From contig NZ_FORA01000003.1 of assembly GCF_900113875.1 (NCBI RefSeq), positions 186,001 through 250,000 on the forward strand: 64,000 bases of DNA, read 5' to 3'. Both the position numbers and the translations under genes were made by a program. The notes beneath the pieces were generated by a model. That model searched no databases, had not been told where the DNA came from, and saw nothing but the letters and a program-made list of their open reading frames with translations. Below are positions 23,694 to 34,998 of this stretch, in pieces (positions within the stretch are counted from its first letter, which is position 1; each line of letters begins with the position of its first letter). This stretch comes from Jannaschia pohangensis (GTDB lineage: Bacteria > Pseudomonadota > Alphaproteobacteria > Rhodobacterales > Rhodobacteraceae).

Positions 23694-25588
23694 AACGCAC
23701 GCTCGGCACCTGCTATTATCCCGAACATTGGCCCGAGGAGATCTGGGCCGACGACGCCCGCCGCATGGCGGATCTGGGGCTGACCTGGGTCCGCATCGGG
23801 GAGTTCGCCTGGTCGCGGCTGGAGCCCGCCCCGGGCCGCTTCGACTGGGGCTGGCTCGACCGGGCCATCGACGTTCTGACCGGCGCGGGCCTGTCTGTGG
23901 TCTTGGGCACCCCCTCGGCCACGCCGCCGCGCTGGATGCTGGACCGGCACCCGGACATGCTGGCCGTCGATGCGACGGGCCGTCCGCGCAAATTCGGATC
24001 GCGCCGCCACTACTGCTTCAGCCATGCCGCCTATCGCGCCGATGCCGCCCGTATGGCGGGCCTGATGGCCGAACGCTACGGCGACCGGGTGGCCGCCTGG
24101 CAGACAGACAACGAATACGGCTGCCATGATACGGTCATCAGCTACTCCGCCGCCGCCCGCGATGCCTTCCGCCTGTGGCTGGTCGAGCGCTATGGGACGG
24201 TCGACCGTCTCAACCAAGCCTGGGGCAACGTCTTCTGGTCGATGGACTACGACAGCTTCGACCAGATCGACCTGCCGAACCTGACCGTGACCGAGCCGAA
24301 CCCCGCCCATCTCATGGCCTTCCGGCGCTTCTCGTCCGATCAGGTGGTGGCCTGGAACGCGGCGCAAGTCGCGGCGATCCGGGCCCATTCAAAGGCTCCG
24401 ATTTCGCACAATTACATGGGCCGCGTGACCGAGTTCGACCACTATGCCACCGGCCGCCAGATGGAGATCGCGACCTGGGACAGCTATCCCCTGGGCTTCC
24501 TGCTGGACCGGGTCCCGGGCGGCGACAAGGCGGCCTACCTGCGGCAGGGCGACCCGGATTTTCAGGCGTTCCACCATGATCTCTATCGCGCCTGCGGACA
24601 GGATGGCCGCTGGTGGATCATGGAGCAGCAACCCGGCCCGGTGAACTGGGCGCCCTGGAACCCCGCGCCCCTGCCCGGCATGGTCCGGCTCTGGTCGTGG
24701 GAGGCTTTCGCCCACGGGGCCGAGGCCGTCTGCTGGTTCCGCTGGCGGCAATTCCCGCAGGCGCAGGAGCAGCAACATGCGGGTCTTCTGCGCTCCGATT
24801 CGACCGAGGCCCCGGGATTTGCCGAAGCCGCCGAAGTCGCCGCCGAACTGCGCGACGCGCCCGATGTCGCGCCCATGCAGGCGCCCGTCGCGCTGGTCTT
24901 CGACTATGCCTCGCAATGGGCCTGGGAGGTGCAGCCGCAGGGCCAGGGCTTCGACCATTTCGCGCTCTGCTTCGACCTCTACCGCGCGCTGCGCAGTCTC
25001 GGGCTATCCATCGACATCCTGCCACCCGAGACCGCCACCCTCGACGGCTATGCGATGGTTCTGGTGCCGGGTCTGCTGACGATCCCCGCCGCGCTTCGCA
25101 CCGCGATGGAGCGGGCCGAGGGGATCGTGGTGACCGGCCCCCGCACCGACCTCAAGACCGACGAGCTGGCCATGCCGATGCCCCTTGGTCCGAACCTTCC
25201 GGGGCTGGCCGCGACATCAGTGATGGAGGAAACCTTTCCACCCGACGCCCCCCGTGGCCTGCAGAACGGTGGCGGCATCGACCTCTGGCTCGAACACCTG
25301 AAGACCGATGCGGAGGTGACCGAGCGGACGACCGACGGGACGGCCGTCCTGCTGCGGCAGGGTCGGCGCGCCCATCTGGCCGGTTGGCCGAACAAGCCCT
25401 CCGCACAGCGCATTCTGGGTGATCTGGCGCGCGAAGCGGGGCTGGCGGTGACGCCTCTTCCCGAAGGGCTGCGCCTGCGCGACACGGCGACGGAACGGTT
25501 TGTATTCAACTACGCCAGCCACCCGCTCGATTATGCGGGGCAGATCATTCCGCCGGCGGGCCTGCTCCGCCTCAGCCGCCCATCCTGA
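23690..25588 (+). CDS. Beta-galactosidase, glycoside hydrolase family 42
   Basis: A 632-residue GH42 enzyme starting at GTG 23690 (GTGA overlap). The N-terminus RTLGTCYYPEHWPEE is typical. The acid/base is Glu142 in TDNEYG and the nucleophile Glu312 in WWIMEQQPG. The A (barrel), B and C domains are all present, and there is no signal peptide. It cleaves terminal beta-galactose in the cytoplasm. Together with the GH36 enzyme it could degrade alpha-Gal-beta-Gal-glycerol completely. Its last 17 bases overlap the convergent GAPDH gene. Confidence 0.93.
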   Translation: MKRTLGTCYYPEHWPEEIWADDARRMADLGLTWVRIGEFAWSRLEPAPGRFDWGWLDRAIDVLTGAGLSVVLGTPSATPPRWMLDRHPDMLAVDATGRPRKFGSRRHYCFSHAAYRADAARMAGLMAERYGDRVAAWQTDNEYGCHDTVISYSAAARDAFRLWLVERYGTVDRLNQAWGNVFWSMDYDSFDQIDLPNLTVTEPNPAHLMAFRRFSSDQVVAWNAAQVAAIRAHSKAPISHNYMGRVTEFDHYATGRQMEIATWDSYPLGFLLDRVPGGDKAAYLRQGDPDFQAFHHDLYRACGQDGRWWIMEQQPGPVNWAPWNPAPLPGMVRLWSWEAFAHGAEAVCWFRWRQFPQAQEQQHAGLLRSDSTEAPGFAEAAEVAAELRDAPDVAPMQAPVALVFDYASQWAWEVQPQGQGFDHFALCFDLYRALRSLGLSIDILPPETATLDGYAMVLVPGLLTIPAALRTAMERAEGIVVTGPRTDLKTDELAMPMPLGPNLPGLAATSVMEETFPPDAPRGLQNGGGIDLWLEHLKTDAEVTERTTDGTAVLLRQGRRAHLAGWPNKPSAQRILGDLAREAGLAVTPLPEGLRLRDTATERFVFNYASHPLDYAGQIIPPAGLLRLSRPS

Positions 25589-26549
25589 GGGCCAGGTCCA
25601 GCATCCGGTTGGCAAAGCCCCATTCGTTGTCATACCAGCCGAAGACCCGGATCAGCCCACCCTCGGCCACCCGCGTCTCGCCGCTGGCATGGATATAGCT
25701 TTCGGGCCGCCCGCGCAGATCGGAACTGACCAAGGGGCCATCTTCCACTCCGATCACGCCGCCCGCGTCGCGCAGGGCCGCGTTCACCGCCTCTGCCGTG
25801 GCGGGACGCGCGGGCAGGAAGGACAGGTCGACCGCCGAGACGCTGGCCACCGGAACGCGCACCGACTGACATGGCACGCGGCCCGCCAGATGGGGCAACA
25901 CCTCGTCCACCAACCGTCCGGCGCTGGTGGTGGTCGGCACCATCGACAGGGCCGCCGCCCGGCTGCGCGCCAGCGGCCCACCCCGCGCCATGTCCACGGT
26001 CGGCTGACTTCCGGTGTAGCAATGGATCGTCGTCATCGATCCCGCAACCACGCCAAAGGCCGCGTCCAGAACCGCGAGCAGGGGGGCGACCGCATTGGTG
26101 GTGCAGGAGGCATTGGAGACGACCCGGTGCCCCGGCCGCAAGGTCGCGTCATTGGCCCCCAGAACGATGGTCGCATCCGCCACCGCGGACGGCCCCGACA
26201 TCAGGACCTTGCCCGCCCCGGCCAGCAATCCGCGCTCCACCTCGGGGCGGGTGTCGGCGTGGCCGGTGCATTCCAGGACCAGATCGACGCCGCCGAGGGA
26301 GAGCGTGCGCAGGTCGGGCGTCCGGTAAAACGGGATGGCCCGCCCGTCGATCACAAGCGCCGCGTCTTCGCCAGACACCTCCCCGGCCCAGGGGCCGAAG
26401 ACACTGTCGTATTTGAAGAGATAGGCACAGGCATCGAGGGGGGCGATGTCGTTGATCCCCACGACTTCGATCCCGGCACCCGCGCCGCGCAGATGCGCGC
26501 GCAGGATGGAGCGTCCGATGCGGCCGAAACCGTTGATGAAGACCTTCAT
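25572..26549 (-). CDS. Glyceraldehyde-3-phosphate dehydrogenase family protein
   Basis: A 325-residue GAPDH-type enzyme. NAD-binding NGFGRIGR (6-13) and Asp34 in GINDI favour NAD. Catalytic Cys149 is in SNASCTTN and His176 in TIHCYTG. The segment after it (ALSMVPTTTSAGR) is the usual phosphate-site region with Thr in place of the common Ser. It would oxidise the GAP produced by DgoA. It is convergent with the beta-galactosidase and has its own promoter region. It may be a pathway-specific copy rather than the main glycolytic enzyme. An erythrose-4-phosphate dehydrogenase role is less likely. Confidence 0.88.
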   Translation of the reverse strand: MKVFINGFGRIGRSILRAHLRGAGAGIEVVGINDIAPLDACAYLFKYDSVFGPWAGEVSGEDAALVIDGRAIPFYRTPDLRTLSLGGVDLVLECTGHADTRPEVERGLLAGAGKVLMSGPSAVADATIVLGANDATLRPGHRVVSNASCTTNAVAPLLAVLDAAFGVVAGSMTTIHCYTGSQPTVDMARGGPLARSRAAALSMVPTTTSAGRLVDEVLPHLAGRVPCQSVRVPVASVSAVDLSFLPARPATAEAVNAALRDAGGVIGVEDGPLVSSDLRGRPESYIHASGETRVAEGGLIRVFGWYDNEWGFANRMLDLALRMGG

Positions 26550-26553
26550 CGGT

Positions 26554-26576
26554 GCACCCCGTCAGGAATGGGGTGC
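26554..26576 (-). promoter_or_regulatory. Hairpin covering the GAPDH ribosome site
   Basis: GCACCCC at 26554-26560 and GGGGTGC at 26570-26576 form a perfect 7-bp stem with a nine-base loop, ending four bases before the GAPDH ATG on the minus strand. One arm contains the only Shine-Dalgarno-like GGGG, so folding would lower translation. Confidence 0.4.
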
Positions 26577-26695
26577 CGTGTCGGTCGGGGTGTCTTGGGC
26601 GGCATCCTGTCTCCTTCGCGCGAAGACTGGCGCGGTGCGTCCGCAAAAGTCAAAGAGGGATGCGTGTCGATACAATGCCCCTGCGGCGCCAGGCC

Positions 26696-27046
26696 CTAGT
26701 CGAGGTCCCACTCGTCCTCGGCCTTCACCTCGCCGATGGCGGTCCAGTCGGCGCGGACCCGGGCGACGCGGGTGTCGCCCCAGGTGCGGAAGATCAGGTC
26801 GAAGCCGGTTTCGGTGACATTGCCATGGCTCAGGTCGGCGCGCTGGTTCGTGCTTTCGTCGATGTCGAACATCGAGAGGGTGGTCAGGACGGCAGGCACC
26901 GTCTTGAAGGGTTCGTCGAACTCGACGACCACGCGCACTTCTCGGGGGCCCGTGCTCGTCCACATGGCGCCCCCGTCCTCGAAATCCGAGAACATGACCC
27001 GGCTGCCCTGTTCGACACCGATCAGATGATTGCGAAACTTTCGCAT
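26696..27046 (-). CDS. H-type lectin domain protein
   Basis: A 116-residue protein with a single H-type lectin domain (about 30-105), recognised by the FDEPFKTVPAVLTTLSMFDID block and the FRTWGDTRVARVRADWTAIG strand pair. The family binds N-acetylgalactosamine-like sugars in eukaryotes and is of unknown purpose in bacteria. There is no signal peptide, so it is either cytoplasmic or exported by another route. It lies downstream of the atp operon on the same strand, behind the terminator at 27130-27149. Confidence 0.75.
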   Translation of the reverse strand: MRKFRNHLIGVEQGSRVMFSDFEDGGAMWTSTGPREVRVVVEFDEPFKTVPAVLTTLSMFDIDESTNQRADLSHGNVTETGFDLIFRTWGDTRVARVRADWTAIGEVKAEDEWDLD

Positions 27047-27129
27047 GAAAACGTACCCTGCCGACCGTCTGTCGATCGTCGGGGCAGCTTAAGCGAAGTT
27101 TCCGGCGAAAGGATGCCCGAAAAAAGAAA

Positions 27130-27149
27130 GCCCCGGAAAAATCCGGGGC
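27130..27149 (-). terminator. Intrinsic terminator of the atp operon
   Basis: GCCCCGG (27130-27136) and CCGGGGC (27143-27149) pair around a six-base loop. On the minus strand the stem is followed by TTTCTTTTTT. It lies 23 bases after the atpC stop, so it ends the atpHAGDC transcript before the lectin gene. Confidence 0.88.
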
Positions 27150-27172
27150 CTTCTGTCACTTGGACCGGGCGA

Positions 27173-27561
27173 TCAGGCCGAAAGGCCGATGGTGTCGCCC
27201 ATGGCCACCATATCGGCGAGCAGCTTGGCCGCGGCATCGGCCACATCGTCAACCGCCTCGTCCGAGGCTTTGCGTGCCTCTGCGACCCAACCGCTGAACA
27301 CCTCCTGGGTGACGTCAGCAACAGGCAGGGCCCGCTCGGCCAGAACGGTGACCCCGGCCCCGATTTCGGCGAAACCGCCGGTCACGGCAAAGTTGCGCTC
27401 GCCGCCCGACATCTCGATGGTGAGGATGCCGGGACGCAGGCTGGTGATCGTCGGCGCGTGATCGGCCATGGCCGTCAAATCCCCGTCCGCGCCGGGGATG
27501 CGGACCGCGTCGACCTCCTCGGAGGCGAGCTTGCGCTCGGGTGAGACGAGTTCGAACTGCA

Positions 27562-27562
<1 letters not shown>
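27173..27562 (-). CDS. atpC: ATP synthase F1 subunit epsilon
   Basis: A 129-residue epsilon subunit beginning [20 protein letters not shown], the standard N-terminal beta-sandwich, with [22 protein letters not shown] following. It links the gamma rotor to the catalytic head and can inhibit ATP hydrolysis. The start shares one base with the atpD stop (TGATG on the coding strand). It is the last gene of the operon. Confidence 0.96.
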
Positions 27563-29902
<2,340 letters not shown>

Positions 29903-29923
29903 TCGGTATCTCCCGTCAGACGA

Positions 29924-31461
<1,538 letters not shown>

Positions 31462-31462
<1 letters not shown>

Positions 31463-32022
31463 TACCGGACCTCTTTCATCGTGTTCTGGAGCGCGTTGAG
31501 TTTCGCGCGGATACTTGTGTCGATCATCTGCGACCCGACCTTGACCACCAGACCGCCAATCAGGCTGTCATCGACGGTCACGTCGAGGTTAACATCCTTG
31601 CCGGTCGAGGCCTTGAGCGCCTTGGCCAACTTGTCGGATTGCGTCTTGGTCAGGGCCTTGGCGGCACGCACTTCGGCGGTCACCTCGCCCCGGTCCGCCG
31701 CCATCCGGTCCTTGAGCGCGGCCAGCATCTGCGGAACCACGAACAGGCGCCGCTTGGTCGCCATCAGCGCCAGGGTGTTCGCGACAGTCGCGCCCAGTCC
31801 CATCTTCTTGGCCAGCGCGTCCAGGGCTGCGCCCTGTTCGTCGCGCGTGATCACCGGCGACGTCAGCATGGCGCGCAGGTCCGAAGAGACCTTCATGGCC
31901 TCATCCAGCGCCGCCACGTCGGACTCGAGCTTTTTCAAATCACCGCTGTCGCGGCTCAGGTCGAAGACGGCCTGCGCATAGCGTTCGGCAATCCCCATCG
32001 AGATCGAAGCTGGTTCGGACAC
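31462..32022 (-). CDS. atpH: ATP synthase F1 subunit delta
   Basis: A 186-residue OSCP/delta subunit, which joins F1 to the peripheral stalk. I chose the GTG at 32022 ([20 protein letters not shown]), preceded by AAAGGG. This matches the usual SEPASIS-type alphaproteobacterial N-terminus, whereas the first internal ATG would lose eight conserved residues and the upstream frame is unlike the family. The C-terminal [20 protein letters not shown] is typical. Confidence 0.95.
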
Positions 32023-32374
32023 GTCCACCCTTTCGACAGTCTGTCGGATCGCCCGGCTTACCCCCCGACGCAATCCGCTAAAGACCCGGTCCAACACGGC
32101 CGGATCACCAAATCGCGCTCCCTCTAGCAGAGGGGTTCGGACCCTGCAACCGCCCCTGAGGGCGTCAATTCGCACCACCGGGCGGATTGTTCCGGTCCGG
32201 TCGACAGGACCCGCGCAGCCCCTTGCCAAACAGGCCTTTCGGACTATGCCGACCGCATTCGCCCCCCGCAGAACCCGCCGCAACGTAAGGATTCCCTTAC
32301 TCGCGGGGTCAAATGCCTTCCGCTAGGTCAGGTTCACCGACGACAGCCATCCTCGCAACCGGAGACCCGGAGCC
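32023..32374. other. Divergent leader region between atpH and the CBU_0592-like gene
   Basis: A 352-base gap with no credible gene. It must hold the atp operon promoter on the minus strand and the promoter of the small membrane protein on the plus strand. Visible structure includes two short perfect hairpins, CCCTCT-AGC-AGAGGG (32120-32134) and CGCCC-CTGA-GGGCG (32151-32164), which would lie in the atp leader. I could not place a convincing -35/-10 pair. Confidence 0.5.
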
Positions 32375-32707
32375 ATGATTCACGCCTTTCTGACGGACAC
32401 GCCGCCTCTGCAAATCCTCGGACTGGTCGGCGCGGGTCTCTATGTCATGAATTACGTCCTTCTGACGTGTAGGCGCATCGATCCCGGTCGGACACCCTAT
32501 TTCGTCGTGAACCTGGTTGCGGCCAGTTTCGTGCTCCTGAGCCTCAGCCATGCATTCAACGCGGCTGCGATGGTCATCCAGAGTTTCTGGATCACCATCA
32601 GCATTTACGGAATCGCCATCCGCCTGCGGCGCAGCCCGCCGTCGGCCACGGGCGCCAGACTGCGGCCGCTGCCGGGCACCGGCCCTAGAGTCGCCGGGCA
32701 AAAGTGA
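32375..32707 (+). CDS. Small membrane protein, CBU_0592-like
   Basis: A 110-residue protein with two to three membrane spans: LGLVGAGLYVMNYVLL, FVVNLVAASFVLLSLSHAF and VIQSFWITISIYGIAI. The pattern is that of the CBU_0592-type small membrane proteins seen in Proteobacteria; no function is established. A GGAG site precedes the ATG. The C-terminal tail is basic and the last 23 bases overlap the convergent acetyltransferase gene. Confidence 0.75.
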   Translation: MIHAFLTDTPPLQILGLVGAGLYVMNYVLLTCRRIDPGRTPYFVVNLVAASFVLLSLSHAFNAAAMVIQSFWITISIYGIAIRLRRSPPSATGARLRPLPGTGPRVAGQK

Positions 32708-33140
32708 CCCGCGCGACGCCGTCGCCGTAGAAATCGCGGACGCAGGCTTCCTCCTGGTATCCGGCCGCCAGGTAGAACGCCCGGGCCGGGGCCATGTCGG
32801 GCAAGGACGCCGTGTCGATCAACAGGAGCCGCCCTCCGGCGCGGCGCACCGCTGTCTCCGCCGCGGCAAGCAGAAGTCGCCCGACACCGCCCCGCCGCGC
32901 CCCGGCCAGCACGCCGATGAAGCGCAGGTTCCAGACGTTGTCCGACATGGCTTCCGGTTCCAGAAAGGCCGCCCCATCACCAGAACCCGCGATCAGCCAG
33001 AGGCGGTCTCCGGCGCTGTCGTGGCCGTCGAAGGTGGCGATGAAATGGGTCAGGTCTTCGGGCGAGAAAAGGCCCGAGCCTTCGCCCACGGCCAGAATTG
33101 CGGAGCGGTCAGCAGGGACGGCTGGTCTGATATGTGTCAT
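32685..33140 (-). CDS. GNAT-family N-acetyltransferase
   Basis: A 151-residue acyl-CoA-dependent acetyltransferase with the single GNAT domain. The acetyl-CoA loop is GARRGGVGRLLLAAAE (about 90-105), preceded by the strand RFIGVLA and followed by the ARAFYLAAGYQEE helix-strand. The substrate cannot be inferred. It is convergent with the small membrane protein and separated by about 100 bases from the methyltransferase. Confidence 0.88.
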   Translation of the reverse strand: MTHIRPAVPADRSAILAVGEGSGLFSPEDLTHFIATFDGHDSAGDRLWLIAGSGDGAAFLEPEAMSDNVWNLRFIGVLAGARRGGVGRLLLAAAETAVRRAGGRLLLIDTASLPDMAPARAFYLAAGYQEEACVRDFYGDGVARVTFARRL

Positions 33141-33245
33141 GTGATGTCTTTCAGTCGCTGAAAATTTGCGCGCGAATTGCGCGTCAGGGCGGGGAGCAGC
33201 CGCAGACCGAAACAGGGAAAGATGTGCGGGACCGACGCGTTGCTG

Positions 33246-34007
33246 TCAACGCGTCCCGCGAAGTCGCCCGGCGGCGGTCGGTTCAGGCACGCCTTCGAGA
33301 ACCCGCAGCGGCCGCCGCACCCGTTCGGCAAGACCGGGGCGGGGCCGGGCCGGAACCTGCTTGGACACCTCGAGCAGAATCACGCCGCCGCCGCCCGAGC
33401 GCGACAGTTTCTGCCCCATGCCCTCGGTGAATCCCGAGGCCCGGAGCCAGAAATTCGCGTCCGACGGCGGCGCGAACAGCGCGGCGGCATGGCGTTCGGG
33501 CACAAGGCCCGCGCGTTTCACCTGCGCCTCGAGCTGGCCCAGGGAATAGGGTCGCCCGAAACCGAAGGGCGTCTTGTCGCGGCGCGCCCAGAGGCCCGAC
33601 CGGTTCGGCACGATGAAGACGGCGCGTCCGCCGGGGCCAAGCACCCGGCTGCATTCGTCCAGCACCGCCGTCGGGTTTTCCGACGTCTCGAGCCCGTGGA
33701 GCAGGACGAGCTTGTCCACGGCCCCCGTCTCGATCGGCCAGAGCGTCTCTTCGACAAGGACCGACACGTTTTCCATGCCGGCGGGCCAGTGCATCACCCC
33801 CTGAGGCGCGGGCATCAACCCGATCACACGCCGCGCATCCGCCAGGAACGGACGCAAGAGGGGGACCGCAAAGCCGAACCCCGCGACGGTCTGCCCCTTG
33901 GCCTCGGGCCACATCGCCAGAAGCCGGTCGCGCACGGCCTTCTGCGCCGCCCGACCCAGACGGGTGCGATAGTAGAATTGCCGCAGGTCGAGGACGTCGA
34001 GATGCAT
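33246..34007 (-). CDS. Class I SAM-dependent methyltransferase-like protein
   Basis: A 253-residue protein with a Rossmann-type methyltransferase core (about 35-165). The glycine-rich motif I is degenerate ([11 protein letters not shown]), while motif segments [15 protein letters not shown] and [21 protein letters not shown] are clear. The C-terminal 80 residues are basic and specific to the group. It is divergent from the glyoxalase II gene with a 57-base gap, an arrangement common in roseobacters. Substrate unknown. Confidence 0.8.
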   Translation of the reverse strand: MHLDVLDLRQFYYRTRLGRAAQKAVRDRLLAMWPEAKGQTVAGFGFAVPLLRPFLADARRVIGLMPAPQGVMHWPAGMENVSVLVEETLWPIETGAVDKLVLLHGLETSENPTAVLDECSRVLGPGGRAVFIVPNRSGLWARRDKTPFGFGRPYSLGQLEAQVKRAGLVPERHAAALFAPPSDANFWLRASGFTEGMGQKLSRSGGGGVILLEVSKQVPARPRPGLAERVRRPLRVLEGVPEPTAAGRLRGTR

Positions 34008-34064
34008 TCCGCCGTTGCCCTTCCGTTTCGTCCTGCCATGCTAGCGGCGAATCCGGAGATTGCC

Positions 34065-34847
34065 ATGACCCTTGCGGACACCCTTGTCACCATCCCGATG
34101 CTGCAGGACAGATTTCCGGATCTGCTCGACAACTACGGATTTCTGTGGCGGGCGGGCGACCGGGTCGTCACCGTCGATGCCGCCAAGGGCGACCCGATCC
34201 TCGCGGCGGCGGCAGAGCGCGGCTGGACGATCACCGACATCCTTCTGACGCATCACCATCCCGACCACGTGGCGGGCGTCGCCGATATCGTGGCGGCCAC
34301 CGGGGCGAAGGTCTGGGGCAATCGCGCGGATGCGTACCGCCTGCCGCCACTGGACCATCCGCTCTCCCCCGGCGACCGCATCGACATCGGCGGCGAAACG
34401 GGCGTGGTCTGGGATGTCTCGGGGCACACCATCGGGCATGTCGCCTATATCTTCGACGGCATCGCCTTCACCGGCGACAGTCTGATGGTCGGCGGTTGCG
34501 GTCGCCTGTTCGAGGGCACGCCCGAGCAGATGCACGCCAGCCTGGGGCAATTTGCCGCCCTGCCCGGCGACACGCTGATCGCGTCGGGTCACGAATATAC
34601 CGCGGCCAACATCGCCTTTGCCCGCGACCTTGAACCCGACAACCCGGCGCTTACGTCTAGGCAGGAAGAGGTCGCCCGACTGCGGGCGACGGACACGCCC
34701 ACCGTACCGTCCCTCTTGTCGACGGAACGGGATACAAACCCTTACCTTCGCGTCAACGATCCGGCGCTGAAGCACGCGACGAAAACACGCGGTCGACCCG
34801 ACAGTGCCACCTTTGCGGCCATTCGCCGTGCTAAAGATGCCTTTTGA
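34065..34847 (+). CDS. gloB: Hydroxyacylglutathione hydrolase (glyoxalase II)
   Basis: A 260-residue metallo-beta-lactamase-fold hydrolase. The metal motif THHHPDH is at 62-68, further ligands lie in SGHTIGH, GDSL and SGHEYT, and a C-terminal HAGH domain covers about 175-260. It hydrolyses S-lactoylglutathione to lactate and glutathione. I chose ATG 34065 because GGAG lies eight bases upstream; an in-frame ATG at 34038 is weaker. Confidence 0.93.
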   Translation: MTLADTLVTIPMLQDRFPDLLDNYGFLWRAGDRVVTVDAAKGDPILAAAAERGWTITDILLTHHHPDHVAGVADIVAATGAKVWGNRADAYRLPPLDHPLSPGDRIDIGGETGVVWDVSGHTIGHVAYIFDGIAFTGDSLMVGGCGRLFEGTPEQMHASLGQFAALPGDTLIASGHEYTAANIAFARDLEPDNPALTSRQEEVARLRATDTPTVPSLLSTERDTNPYLRVNDPALKHATKTRGRPDSATFAAIRRAKDAF

Positions 34848-34966
34848 AGGCGCATGTGAGTCCTTTCCACATCACCTCGGGGTCACGGAACTGCGACCGG
34901 ACAATAAAAAGGGTTGAAGCGCGACGCGTGACAACCAAAACTTAAAGAAAGGCGGGTCATACTCCC

Positions 34967-34987
34967 ATGATCCCCGCTGGCGGCTGA
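34967..34987 (+). other. Six-codon upstream ORF before clpA
   Basis: ATG-ATC-CCC-GCT-GGC-GGC-TGA encodes MIPAGG and its stop codon abuts the AAGGAGAA ribosome site of clpA, 12 bases before the clpA ATG. Translation of it would occupy the clpA initiation region. It may be chance. Confidence 0.25.
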
Positions 34988-34998
34988 AGGAGAACATC

